Assembly: GCA_964429005.1 (NCBI GenBank)
Contig: CAYSAJ010000041.1
Coordinates: forward strand, 1-11,993
Reading direction: 5' to 3'
DNA: 11,993 nucleotides
DNA from: JACRBE01 sp964429005
GTDB lineage: Bacteria; Chlamydiota; Chlamydiia; Chlamydiales; JACRBE01
A program made the position numbers and the translations under genes. Positions 5,795 to 11,993 of this stretch are shown here, one piece after another (within the stretch, counting starts at the first letter, position 1; every line of letters begins with the position of its first letter). The notes under the pieces are model-generated. The model ran no database searches. It saw only the letters and a list, made by a program, of their open reading frames with translations, and had not been told where the DNA came from.

Positions 5795-8227
5795 TTATCC
5801 ACCAAAGGCTATTTTATAAACTTCATCATAGTGTTTCACAAAATGCACCTTCACACCTTTTTTAAGGTATGCAGGTAATTCATCGTAATCTCTTTCATTA
5901 TCATGGGGGAAAATAACGATTTTTACGCCTGATCTTCGTGCTGCGATTAGTTTTTCCTTAACACCACCAATAGGAAGTACTTTTCCTGTTAATGTGATCT
6001 CACCTGTCATGGCAAGATTTTGACGAACAGGTTGATTTTTAAGAAGTGAGAGGAGAGCTGTTACCATTGTGATTCCCGCTGAAGGACCATCTTTAGGAGT
6101 GGCTCCCTCTGGAACGTGAATATGAACTTTCTTTTTGTCAAAGAAAGGAACGTCACATCCATATCTTTCACACTGACTATCCAAATAGGACCATGCAATT
6201 TGAGAGGATTCTTTCATGACATCCCCTGCCTGACCTGTTAGCTTCATGTCCGTTTTTTCAGACGGTGTATATAAAGTTTCAATATAAAGTGTAGCTCCAC
6301 CCATAGAAGTCCAAGCAAGTCCTAGAGCAACACCTGGAGGTGTTTTTTCATAGTACTTGTCTGATGTAAAGATTGGCTTCCCAAGGTACTTTTCAAGGTT
6401 CTTTTCACTAATGGTGATTTTTGCACGCTTTTTCTTCGTCACAATTTCACGTGCTACTTTGCGCAAGATTTTCTTGATGTTGTTTTCAAGATTGCGCACA
6501 CCAGCTTCTCGAGCGTATTTATTCGCAATATCTCGAATCACAGGTGTTGTAAATACGACATCTGTTGCCTTAAGCCCCATTTCCTTTCGATTTTTTGGAA
6601 TGAGATATTTTTGCGCGATATGGACTTTTTCTTCCATAATGTATCCTGAGAGGCGCAAAATCTCCATTCGGTCTCTCAAAGGCCCTGGAATCGTATCGAG
6701 CATATTCGCTGTTGTAATGAATAAAATATTAGAAAGATCACATCTTACATCGAGATAGTGGTCTAGAAAATCTTTATTCTGCTCCGGATCTAAAACTTCT
6801 AGCAGAGCTGAAGCAGGATCTCCGTGATAGCTTGTACCGATTTTGTCAATCTCATCAAGCATGACAACCGGATTCATCGTCTGAGTAAATTTTAGAGCTT
6901 GTATGAGTTTTCCAGGCATGGCTCCAACATAAGTTCTGCGGTGCCCTTTGATTTCCGCTTCGTCACGCATACCGCCCACAGAAAATCGATAAAATTTTCT
7001 TCCTAGAGCCCTAGCAATACTTTTTCCAATACTCGTTTTCCCTACTCCTGGAGGACCTACAAGGCAAATAATACTCCCTTTAAGACCACCAGATAAGAGT
7101 CCGACGCTAATAAATTCCAAAACACGCTCTTTGAGATCTTCAAGTCCATAGTGATCTTTAGCGAGGATTTTCTCTGCGTTGTGAATATCTTGTGTATCCT
7201 CAGATTGTAATCCCCAAGGCACTACAGTTAGCCAATCGAGGTAGTTACGGCAAACAGAGTATTCTGCAGATTGGACATCAAGCACCTGAAGTTTTTCAAT
7301 TTCTTCATTGATCACCTTTAACACTTCTTCAGGAAGTTTAAGGGTCTTCATCCTTTCTTGGAACTTCTCTACATCAACACTTTTATCATCTTTTTCAAGA
7401 CCTAGTTCTTTCTTGATGGTTTTGAGTTGTTCTTTTAAGAAAAATTCTCTCTGAGCTTTTGAAACAGAGGCTTCAATTTTTTGGTTGATGCTGCTTTGGA
7501 GTTTGCTAAGGTCCAGTTCTTTTTTTAGAAGAGCCAACGCTTTTTCAATTCTCTCAGGAATTTCGACAGCTTCTAACACCCCTTGGACTTCTTCTCTAGA
7601 AGCTGTAGTGAGTGCTACGGCAAAGTCAGCTAACTTCCCAGGCTCCGTGAAATCAGAATGCCCTAAGAAAATTTGGAGCTCTTCCTTAAAAAGAGGATTT
7701 AGCTTTAGCAATTCTTTGATCGTTGTAATGATGCTAATAGAATATGCTTTGATCAGTTTTGATTGAGTCTGTGGTGGAGGATCATCATGGTAAGTGACTT
7801 TTGCCTTTGGATGTTTTGCATCAGCGTCGAATTGTTTTATGGAAATTCTTCTCTCCATATTGAATACAACTTGTGCTCCCCCTTGATCCAGAGGAATGAT
7901 CCGTAAAATTCGAGCAGAAACTCCAACGTTGTAAAGATCATCACCTTTAAGGTGATAAATATCACAATTCTCATCTTTGGTGAGGAAAAGTCCTAGAAGC
8001 TTATGCTCTGATTTTGCAACAATCTTCAAAATCTCATAAAAGGGGCCCGGCTCGATAATCAAGGGAGCAGCCATCCCTGGAAAAAAAGGTCTTCGAGTTA
8101 ATGGGAAAAGATAAAGCTGTTCAGGGTCATTCGACTTTTTAGGTAATACAGATAAATCAGCAGTAAGATTATCCTCATCGGGTAATGCATTATTGTCTTC
8201 ATCATCGAAGTCTAAGGGCTGGTTCAT
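5795..8227 (-). CDS. lon: ATP-dependent Lon protease
   Basis: A cytosolic ATP-driven serine protease that degrades misfolded and regulatory proteins. From the ATG at 8227 it has 810 residues, close to the bacterial norm (about 780-820). Order of domains: N-terminal LON substrate domain from about 38 (LYLFPLTRRPFFPGM), coiled helical region near 225-315, AAA+ module with Walker A GPPGVGKT at 391-398 and Walker B VVMLDEID with D458 and E459, and S16 protease domain with Ser716 in PKDGPSAG and Lys759 in GGVKEK, the Ser-Lys dyad. An in-frame TTG at 8305 would add 26 residues, but it lies at the end of the RNA candidate and upstream of the likely promoter. The ATG at 8227 has GAGG just before it, though with short spacing. 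It is first in the operon with the adenylyltransferase, rhomboid and RNase Z genes. Confidence 0.96.
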   Translation of the reverse strand: MNQPLDFDDEDNNALPDEDNLTADLSVLPKKSNDPEQLYLFPLTRRPFFPGMAAPLIIEPGPFYEILKIVAKSEHKLLGLFLTKDENCDIYHLKGDDLYNVGVSARILRIIPLDQGGAQVVFNMERRISIKQFDADAKHPKAKVTYHDDPPPQTQSKLIKAYSISIITTIKELLKLNPLFKEELQIFLGHSDFTEPGKLADFAVALTTASREEVQGVLEAVEIPERIEKALALLKKELDLSKLQSSINQKIEASVSKAQREFFLKEQLKTIKKELGLEKDDKSVDVEKFQERMKTLKLPEEVLKVINEEIEKLQVLDVQSAEYSVCRNYLDWLTVVPWGLQSEDTQDIHNAEKILAKDHYGLEDLKERVLEFISVGLLSGGLKGSIICLVGPPGVGKTSIGKSIARALGRKFYRFSVGGMRDEAEIKGHRRTYVGAMPGKLIQALKFTQTMNPVVMLDEIDKIGTSYHGDPASALLEVLDPEQNKDFLDHYLDVRCDLSNILFITTANMLDTIPGPLRDRMEILRLSGYIMEEKVHIAQKYLIPKNRKEMGLKATDVVFTTPVIRDIANKYAREAGVRNLENNIKKILRKVAREIVTKKKRAKITISEKNLEKYLGKPIFTSDKYYEKTPPGVALGLAWTSMGGATLYIETLYTPSEKTDMKLTGQAGDVMKESSQIAWSYLDSQCERYGCDVPFFDKKKVHIHVPEGATPKDGPSAGITMVTALLSLLKNQPVRQNLAMTGEITLTGKVLPIGGVKEKLIAARRSGVKIVIFPHDNERDYDELPAYLKKGVKVHFVKHYDEVYKIAFGG

Positions 8228-8236
8228 GGGCCTCAC

Positions 8237-8257
8237 AAGGTTTTGCACAAAAACCTT
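8237..8257 (-). promoter_or_regulatory. Perfect 8-bp inverted repeat in the lon leader (operator or mRNA hairpin)
   Basis: AAGGTTTT at 8237-8244 and AAAACCTT at 8250-8257 are exact reverse complements with a five-base spacer GCACA. The repeat starts immediately after the likely lon -10 box and ends 9 bases before the lon ATG. It could be a repressor site over the transcription start or a hairpin in the lon leader. It does not match the CIRCE element (TTAGCACTC-N9-GAGTGCTAA). Confidence 0.5.
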
Positions 8258-8286
8258 AGTGTATAAGAACCCCCTATAAAGCACAA
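8258..8286 (-). promoter_or_regulatory. lon: Candidate promoter of the lon operon
   Basis: On the minus strand, TTGTGC (8286-8281) and TACACT (8263-8258) are separated by 17 bases. Both boxes are imperfect matches to TTGACA and TATAAT (3 of 6 and 4 of 6). The -10 box ends directly at an 8-bp palindrome (8237-8257), so transcription would start within that palindrome. Spacing is ideal, box quality modest. Confidence 0.4.
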
Positions 8287-8303
8287 CATTCTGTAGGAAG
8301 GGC

Positions 8304-8473
8304 AAAAGAAAAAGTAGGGGGAGCAGTGGACGTGATAAGCCTTAATCGCAACTTGGAAACTTGAATAAGGTTTCTATACGAGATAGAATCAGTCCTAAAA
8401 CGCAAAGGCGTAAGACACATAGCGAAAAAACCAAGTTGCCACTTTTTTCCTGCAACTAGTGTCTTCTCCCCCT
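8304..8473 (-). ncRNA. Candidate structured small RNA, 6S-like in outline
   Basis: About 170 bases with strong long-range pairing. A 9-bp helix joins 8315-8323 with 8466-8474 (TAGGGGGAG with CTCCCCCTA) and encloses the whole element. Inside it GCAACTTGG (8348-8356) pairs with CCAAGTTGC (8431-8439), again 9 exact pairs, leaving a large asymmetric open region of roughly 15-20 bases on each side between the two helices. The apical part contains further short stems (TTCTAT/ATAGAA at 8372-8388; ACGC/GCGT at 8400-8411). The minus strand is favoured: TACAAT (8485-8480) sits 7 bases before the expected start, and TTTTTCTTTT (8313-8304) follows the closing helix as in an intrinsic terminator. The plus strand has neither. 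Closing stem, central bubble and long apical arm of this size recall 6S RNA, but no conserved 6S sequence was recognised. A cis-acting leader of lon is the main alternative. It has no long reading frame. Confidence 0.5.
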
Positions 8474-8479
8474 AACTTT

Positions 8480-8511
8480 ATTGTAATAGATTGAAAATAT
8501 TTTTTTACAAT
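8480..8511. promoter_or_regulatory. Inverted repeat with two opposing promoter-like readings
   Basis: ATTGTAA (8480-8486) and TTACAAT (8505-8511) are exact reverse complements. Read on the minus strand this gives TTGTAA, 19 bases, TACAAT, leading into the structured RNA. Read on the plus strand the same bases give TTGTAA, 19 bases, TACAAT, leading towards tsaB with a leader of about 50 bases. The 19-base spacing is at the long end of what is usual. The repeat could instead be a regulator binding site. Confidence 0.4.
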
Positions 8512-8567
8512 TTATTTTTATCTTATTTTCTATTAAATTATTTCAGATTTAATGCTACCATATAATT

Positions 8568-9191
8568 ATGAAATACTTACTTATAGATACCGCTACTCGT
8601 TTCACACATATTGCGATTGGGGAAAATGAACAGATAACTCGCTCAATTTCGGAGCAAGGACTTCGCTTCCAGTCCGAAGAAGCTCTCCCTATGCTCATTT
8701 CTTTGATGAATGAACAAGGTCTAACTCCTTCAGAATTAGACGTAATCTTAATTGGGGTAGGGCCGGGTTCCTTTACTGGAACTAGAGTTGGGGTGGCCAT
8801 TGGGAAAACCCTTGGTTTTGCACAAAATATACCCTGCATCCCCTTTTGCTCACTTCTCTGCTACGAGCCCCTAGAATCTGGCCCATTTGCCGTACTCACT
8901 GATGCAAAAAACCAAAAAACCTATACCCTCAGAGGGAAAAAAACAGAAACCGCGATCCTCTATGATGAAAGCCCCTCACTTCTGACCTATAAAGAAATCG
9001 AAGAAGAATCCGTTAAGGGAACCCAAAATTTTCTTTACATTGACCCCCTGCCTTCTATGAATCGAGAAGGATCGTGGAAAATAAACCTTAAAGCTCCCCT
9101 GGATTTTGCTCATAAAAAATGGGCTCTAGGGGAGACTTGCAAAGCCCAGGATATCGGTGTCCTCTACCTCAGAACACAGAGCGATCTATAA
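8568..9191 (+). CDS. tsaB: tRNA threonylcarbamoyladenosine biosynthesis protein TsaB
   Basis: TsaB is an ASKHA-fold protein that pairs with TsaD and TsaE to make the t6A modification at position 37 of tRNAs reading ANN codons. The 207 residues begin with the family's LLIDTAT strand and carry the diagnostic GPGSFTGTRVG at 65-75, followed by GKTLGFA. The protein is slightly shorter than E. coli TsaB (231), with a reduced C-terminal part. The ATG at 8568 is supported by the conserved N-terminus, although no ribosome binding site is visible before it and a TATAAT (8561-8566) lies one base upstream. It is first in a plus-strand group with rpsU and dnaJ and divergent from the RNA candidate and lon. 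TsaD and TsaE are not in the window. Confidence 0.92.
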   Translation: MKYLLIDTATRFTHIAIGENEQITRSISEQGLRFQSEEALPMLISLMNEQGLTPSELDVILIGVGPGSFTGTRVGVAIGKTLGFAQNIPCIPFCSLLCYEPLESGPFAVLTDAKNQKTYTLRGKKTETAILYDESPSLLTYKEIEEESVKGTQNFLYIDPLPSMNREGSWKINLKAPLDFAHKKWALGETCKAQDIGVLYLRTQSDL

Positions 9192-9194
9192 TAT

Positions 9195-9223
9195 TTGAAA
9201 TTTATGCTTTTGTTCTGTAGAAT
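9195..9223 (+). promoter_or_regulatory. rpsU: Strong promoter of rpsU (and dnaJ)
   Basis: TTGAAA (9195-9200), a 17-base spacer and TAGAAT (9218-9223): each box matches the sigma-70-type consensus in five of six bases at ideal spacing. Transcription would start near 9229-9231, giving a leader of about 38 bases. It begins 4 bases after the tsaB stop, so rpsU and dnaJ can be expressed independently of tsaB. Confidence 0.7.
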
Positions 9224-9267
9224 AGCAACTGCTTAACCATTCTATTAAAAATTAGGATTTGAAATTC

Positions 9268-9453
9268 ATGACTATTGTTAAAGTTCGTACAGGAGACTCC
9301 ATTGACAAAGCTCTTCGAGCTCTTAAGAAAAAGCTCGACAAAGAAGGCGTAATGAAAGCTGCCAAAGCTCACAGATTCTATGACAAACCTTCTGTTAAAA
9401 AAAGAGCTAAATCAAAAGCTGCTCTTAAATACAAAATTAAGAAATCTAAATAG
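9268..9453 (+). CDS. rpsU: 30S ribosomal protein S21 (bS21)
   Basis: A 61-residue, very basic protein of the small ribosomal subunit, which sits near the 3' end of 16S rRNA and assists initiation. The sequence shows the typical pattern: VKVRTGDSIDKALRALKKKL, then HRFYDKPSVKKRAKSKAA and a Lys-rich tail. I chose the ATG at 9268, with AGGA at 9254-9257 upstream; an in-frame TTG at 9259 would add three residues (MKF), but is unlikely because it lies only one base after that site and the family starts at this ATG. The gene has its own strong promoter, and dnaJ follows after 15 bases. Confidence 0.95.
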   Translation: MTIVKVRTGDSIDKALRALKKKLDKEGVMKAAKAHRFYDKPSVKKRAKSKAALKYKIKKSK

Positions 9454-9468
9454 TCCAATCAGCGACCT

Positions 9469-10632
9469 ATGACTGATTATTATAAAATTCTTGAAGTGTC
9501 TAAGGACGCTTCCTCAGAAGAAATCAAAAAGGCTTATCGCAAGCAAGCGATCAAGTTTCATCCTGACAAAAATCAAGGGGATCCTGAGGCTGAAAAGAAA
9601 TTCAAAGAAATTTCTGAAGCTTATGAGGTCCTAAGTGATGACAACAAACGTCGTATCTATGACCAATACGGTGCTGACGCCCTCAAAGGTGGCGGACCAG
9701 CCGGTGGCGGTTTTGGTGGCGGCGGTGGTTTCTCCTCCATGGACGAAGCTCTGCGCACATTCATGAATGCGTTTGGTGGCGGTGGCGGCGGTGGAGAGGG
9801 TATTTTTGATAGTTTCTTTGGCGGCGGTTTCGCCGGAGCTCAAGGAGACTATTCAGCCAAGGGAGCCAATAAAAAACTCTCTTTATCTATCTCTTTTGAA
9901 GAAGCTATCAAAGGGGTTGAAAAAGAAGCTTTTATTACACGTTATATGTCTTGTGAAGAATGCAATGGATCTGGAGCTAAGAGTCCAAAAGACATTCAAA
10001 CATGTCGCACATGTAACGGTTCAGGACAAGTACATCACACTCGCGGATTTTTTAGCTTAGCCACAACCTGCCCTACATGCCACGGTGCAGGCAAGATCGT
10101 ATCTAAACCCTGTTCATCCTGCGAAGGCGCTGGCAAGGTTAAAAAGAAAGAAAAAATTAAAATTCCTATTCCTGCAGGAGTTGATAGTGGCATGAGACTT
10201 CGACTTACAGGACTTGGAGATTCAGGAGAAAATGGTGGCCCTGCCGGAGACCTTTATGTCTTTATTACCGTTGATCCCCACGAATTTTTTCTTAGAGATG
10301 GTGATGATGTTGTTCTAGATTTGCCTTTAAGCTTTACTGAAGCTGCCTTGGGAACAAAAAAAGAAATTCCCACACCTGCTGGCGAAGGGAATTATCGAAT
10401 CAATATCCCTGAAGGAACTCAGACAGGAAAAGTTTTCCGCGTGAAAAATCATGGCCTTCCTAATGTCCATCAACAAGGACGTGGAGATCTCCTCGTTCGT
10501 GTTCACATAGAAACGCCTGTTAGCTTGAGTCAAAAACAAAAAGATCTTTTAAAAGAACTCGAAGAATTGGAAGAACCTAAAAACTCTCCAAAGAAAAAAT
10601 CGTTCTTTGAAAAGATTAAAAATCTTTTTTAA
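9469..10632 (+). CDS. dnaJ: Chaperone protein DnaJ (Hsp40)
   Basis: The co-chaperone that stimulates ATP hydrolysis by DnaK and delivers unfolded proteins to it. All parts of a class I J-protein are present in 387 residues: J domain 1-70 with HPD at 31-33; Gly/Phe-rich region at about 74-124 with long Gly runs; zinc domain with four CxxCxGxG repeats at 162-169 (CEECNGSG), 179-186 (CRTCNGSG), 201-208 (CPTCHGAG) and 215-222 (CSSCEGAG); and the C-terminal substrate-binding and dimerisation domains. The tail from 365 is Lys-rich. No clear ribosome binding site precedes the ATG, so translation may depend on rpsU 15 bases upstream. No CIRCE heat-shock operator is seen before rpsU or dnaJ. A strong terminator follows the stop. 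Confidence 0.97.
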   Translation: MTDYYKILEVSKDASSEEIKKAYRKQAIKFHPDKNQGDPEAEKKFKEISEAYEVLSDDNKRRIYDQYGADALKGGGPAGGGFGGGGGFSSMDEALRTFMNAFGGGGGGGEGIFDSFFGGGFAGAQGDYSAKGANKKLSLSISFEEAIKGVEKEAFITRYMSCEECNGSGAKSPKDIQTCRTCNGSGQVHHTRGFFSLATTCPTCHGAGKIVSKPCSSCEGAGKVKKKEKIKIPIPAGVDSGMRLRLTGLGDSGENGGPAGDLYVFITVDPHEFFLRDGDDVVLDLPLSFTEAALGTKKEIPTPAGEGNYRINIPEGTQTGKVFRVKNHGLPNVHQQGRGDLLVRVHIETPVSLSQKQKDLLKELEELEEPKNSPKKKSFFEKIKNLF

Positions 10633-10633
10633 G

Positions 10634-10663
10634 AAAAAGCACTTCTTTTGAAGTGCTTTTTTT
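10634..10663. terminator. Bidirectional intrinsic terminator between dnaJ and ispG
   Basis: GCACTTC (10639-10645), loop TTTT, GAAGTGC (10650-10656), followed by seven T (10657-10663) and preceded by five A that extend the stem and supply the U-tract for the other strand. It stands directly after the dnaJ stop, and its plus-strand T-run overlaps the ispG stop codon at 10662-10664. It can serve both convergent genes. Confidence 0.9.
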
Positions 10664-11993
10664 ATCCTCTAGCAGGTTCTACCCATTTTCCCTTTTCATG
10701 GATGAGATCGATGAGTTTATCGACTGCTAGAGTCTCATCAATACTTCTCTCAACACATTCTTTCCCAACATAGAGATCTACTTTACCCACTTTGGATCCA
10801 ACGTATCCAAAATCTGCATCCGCCATTTCTCCTGGACCATTAACGATGCATCCCATGATGGCGATCTTAACTCCAGGGAGATGATCTGTTCTTTTGCGGA
10901 TTCTCTCAGAAACTTCCTGCAAATGAAATAGTGTTCTACCACAGCTTGGGCAAGAAATAAAATCTGTTTTCACCATTCGTTTCCGACATCCCTGCAAGAT
11001 CGCAAAAGAAAGTTGGCTTAGTTTTTCCGGAGGAAATGGACCTTCTAAAATTAATCCATCACCTTGTTGGTCTGCCAGCAAAGACCCCGCTTCACTAGAG
11101 GCCCGTATGACTAAATCTTCCTGAAAGCAATCTTTATAGTCCATCCAAAGGATCACAGGAGAAGTGATTTTCATTTCCTTTAAAAAGGAAAAGAAATGGC
11201 GTGCATGATGAATGCGGGAACCTTGCGGTTTAAATAGAATCATATCCCACTTTCGATGACTAAGTAATGGCCAGTATTTGGGGGATTCATCAGAAACAAA
11301 AGCAATTTTTTTATCAAACGAACTATCTAAATTTGTAGCGCCAAATTTAGATAGTTCGGAATCATTTTCATGAGCTAAATCTGCTAGAGAAATCCAATGA
11401 GCTTTCGAAGAGTCTAATGTAAAATCGACTTCTGGAACTGTATGATACGGATCATATAGGCCTACACTTCCATCAGGATGAAGAGGAATATTAGGAGAAA
11501 AAGATGGTACTCTTTTCTCCAAGTTAAAAACATCTCTTCCCTTCTCAATAAATTCAGGGTAGTCATTTTGTGAATATTGTTCTGCTAAATGGCGAAGACG
11601 CTTGCATGGGTCTATTTCATACCAGGGATCTTCCGTAAGCGAAACACGGATCGTGTCTCCAAGGCCATCAAGGAGCAAAGCGCCCATTCCTATACTCGAT
11701 TTAACACGCCCATCCTCACCCTCGCCTGCTTCTGTAACTCCTAGATGGAGAGGATAATTCCATCCTAGCTTCATCTGCTCAGCCACAAGGAGTCTATAAG
11801 CTTTGATCATCACCAATGGATTCGAAGCCTTCATCGAAAAAATGATATCATGAAAGTCATACTGGCGACACACATGAGCATACTCAAAAGCAGATTGCAC
11901 CATCCCTTCAGGAGTATCTCCATACCGATTCAGTACCCGATCTGATAAGGAGCCATGGTTTGTTCCTATTCGCAACGGCACTTTTCTTTTTTT
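10662..11993 (-). CDS. ispG: 4-hydroxy-3-methylbut-2-enyl diphosphate synthase, long form (5' end cut off by window)
   Basis: IspG (GcpE) reduces the cyclic diphosphate MEcPP to HMBPP in the non-mevalonate isoprenoid pathway, using a 4Fe-4S cluster. The window holds the C-terminal 443 residues; the frame runs off the right edge, and the first possible start inside (GTG at 11979-11981) is probably an internal Val. Numbering from that codon: the TIM-barrel part extends to about 115 (LRIGTNHGSLSDRV; HLGVTEAGEG; IRVSLTEDP), an insert domain covers about 120-310, and the iron-sulfur domain follows, with Cys344 and Cys347 in SCPSCGR, Cys378 in MGCIVNGPGE and Glu385. The insert is typical of plant and chlamydial enzymes and absent from E. 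coli. Flavodoxin or ferredoxin supplies electrons in known systems. A perfect 16-bp inverted repeat lies in the insert coding region. Confidence 0.95.
   Translation of the reverse strand, partial: KKRKVPLRIGTNHGSLSDRVLNRYGDTPEGMVQSAFEYAHVCRQYDFHDIIFSMKASNPLVMIKAYRLLVAEQMKLGWNYPLHLGVTEAGEGEDGRVKSSIGMGALLLDGLGDTIRVSLTEDPWYEIDPCKRLRHLAEQYSQNDYPEFIEKGRDVFNLEKRVPSFSPNIPLHPDGSVGLYDPYHTVPEVDFTLDSSKAHWISLADLAHENDSELSKFGATNLDSSFDKKIAFVSDESPKYWPLLSHRKWDMILFKPQGSRIHHARHFFSFLKEMKITSPVILWMDYKDCFQEDLVIRASSEAGSLLADQQGDGLILEGPFPPEKLSQLSFAILQGCRKRMVKTDFISCPSCGRTLFHLQEVSERIRKRTDHLPGVKIAIMGCIVNGPGEMADADFGYVGSKVGKVDLYVGKECVERSIDETLAVDKLIDLIHEKGKWVEPARG
11319..11358. repeat. Perfect 16-bp inverted repeat inside ispG
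   Basis: CGAACTATCTAAATTT (11319-11334) and AAATTTAGATAGTTCG (11343-11358) are exact reverse complements around the 8-base spacer GTAGCGCC. It is read in frame by ispG as SELSKFGATNLDSSF in the insert domain, so the gene stays open through it. Confidence 0.92.

Noticed and set aside
6357..6758. Open frame of 133 codons antisense to lon
   Set aside because: It is fully inside the conserved AAA+ and protease coding region on the other strand, with no start signals and no recognisable product.
8228..8305. Lon starting at the in-frame TTG at 8305 (26 extra residues)
   Set aside because: The extra residues look unlike a Lon N-terminus, the TTG overlaps the end of the RNA candidate, and the likely promoter and palindrome lie downstream of it.
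8304..8479. The same structured RNA transcribed from the plus strand
   Set aside because: The base pairing is nearly symmetric, but the plus strand has no T-tract after the closing helix and no good promoter before it, while the minus strand has both.
9192..9468. CIRCE or other heat-shock operator before rpsU-dnaJ
   Set aside because: No TTAGCACTC-N9-GAGTGCTAA or close variant is present; the promoter looks like a standard housekeeping one.
9680..9830. Gly-codon-rich repeats as a possible microsatellite
   Set aside because: This is the normal Gly/Phe-rich region of DnaJ.

Overview
The window most likely comes from a member of the phylum Chlamydiae, probably an environmental (Parachlamydiales-type) species rather than Chlamydia itself. 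The DNA is moderately AT-rich, genes are closely packed, and IspG is the long form with an internal insert, known from chlamydiae and plants. The neighbourhood of dnaJ, rpsU, tsaB, lon, ribonuclease Z and an ABC-F ATPase resembles, from memory, the order in Chlamydia trachomatis. This assignment is inference from gene content and cannot be confirmed without a search.

Layout, left to right. Positions 2-1989 (+) hold the 3' part of a YbiT-type ABC-F ATPase, overlapped by 4 bp by a SpoU/TrmH RNA methyltransferase. Positions 2058-3324 (+) hold two proteins I do not recognise; the first contains a 10-base run of N and has a Cys/Trp-rich tail, and the ribosome binding site of the second lies inside a hairpin. 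Positions 8227-3321 (-) look like one operon in the order lon, heptose-phosphate adenylyltransferase (HldE C-domain type), GlpG-like rhomboid protease, ribonuclease Z; the genes overlap or are 2-13 bp apart. Positions 8228-8567 form the only long gap between genes. It holds a lon promoter with a perfect 8-bp palindrome, a strongly structured RNA candidate on the minus strand (about 8304-8473, 6S-like in outline), and an inverted repeat that may be two opposing promoters. Positions 8568-10632 (+) hold tsaB, rpsU (with a very good promoter of its own) and dnaJ, closed by a strong terminator. Positions 10662-11993 (-) hold the C-terminal part of ispG, whose coding sequence contains a perfect 16-bp inverted repeat.

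Most genes are conserved housekeeping functions: translation and RNA maturation (ABC-F, methyltransferase, RNase Z, TsaB, S21), protein quality control (Lon, GlpG, DnaJ), isoprenoid synthesis (IspG) and perhaps envelope sugar synthesis (HldE-C). No IS element, CRISPR array, tRNA or rRNA was seen. The best candidates for something undescribed are the structured RNA upstream of lon, the palindrome inside ispG, and the two orphan proteins.
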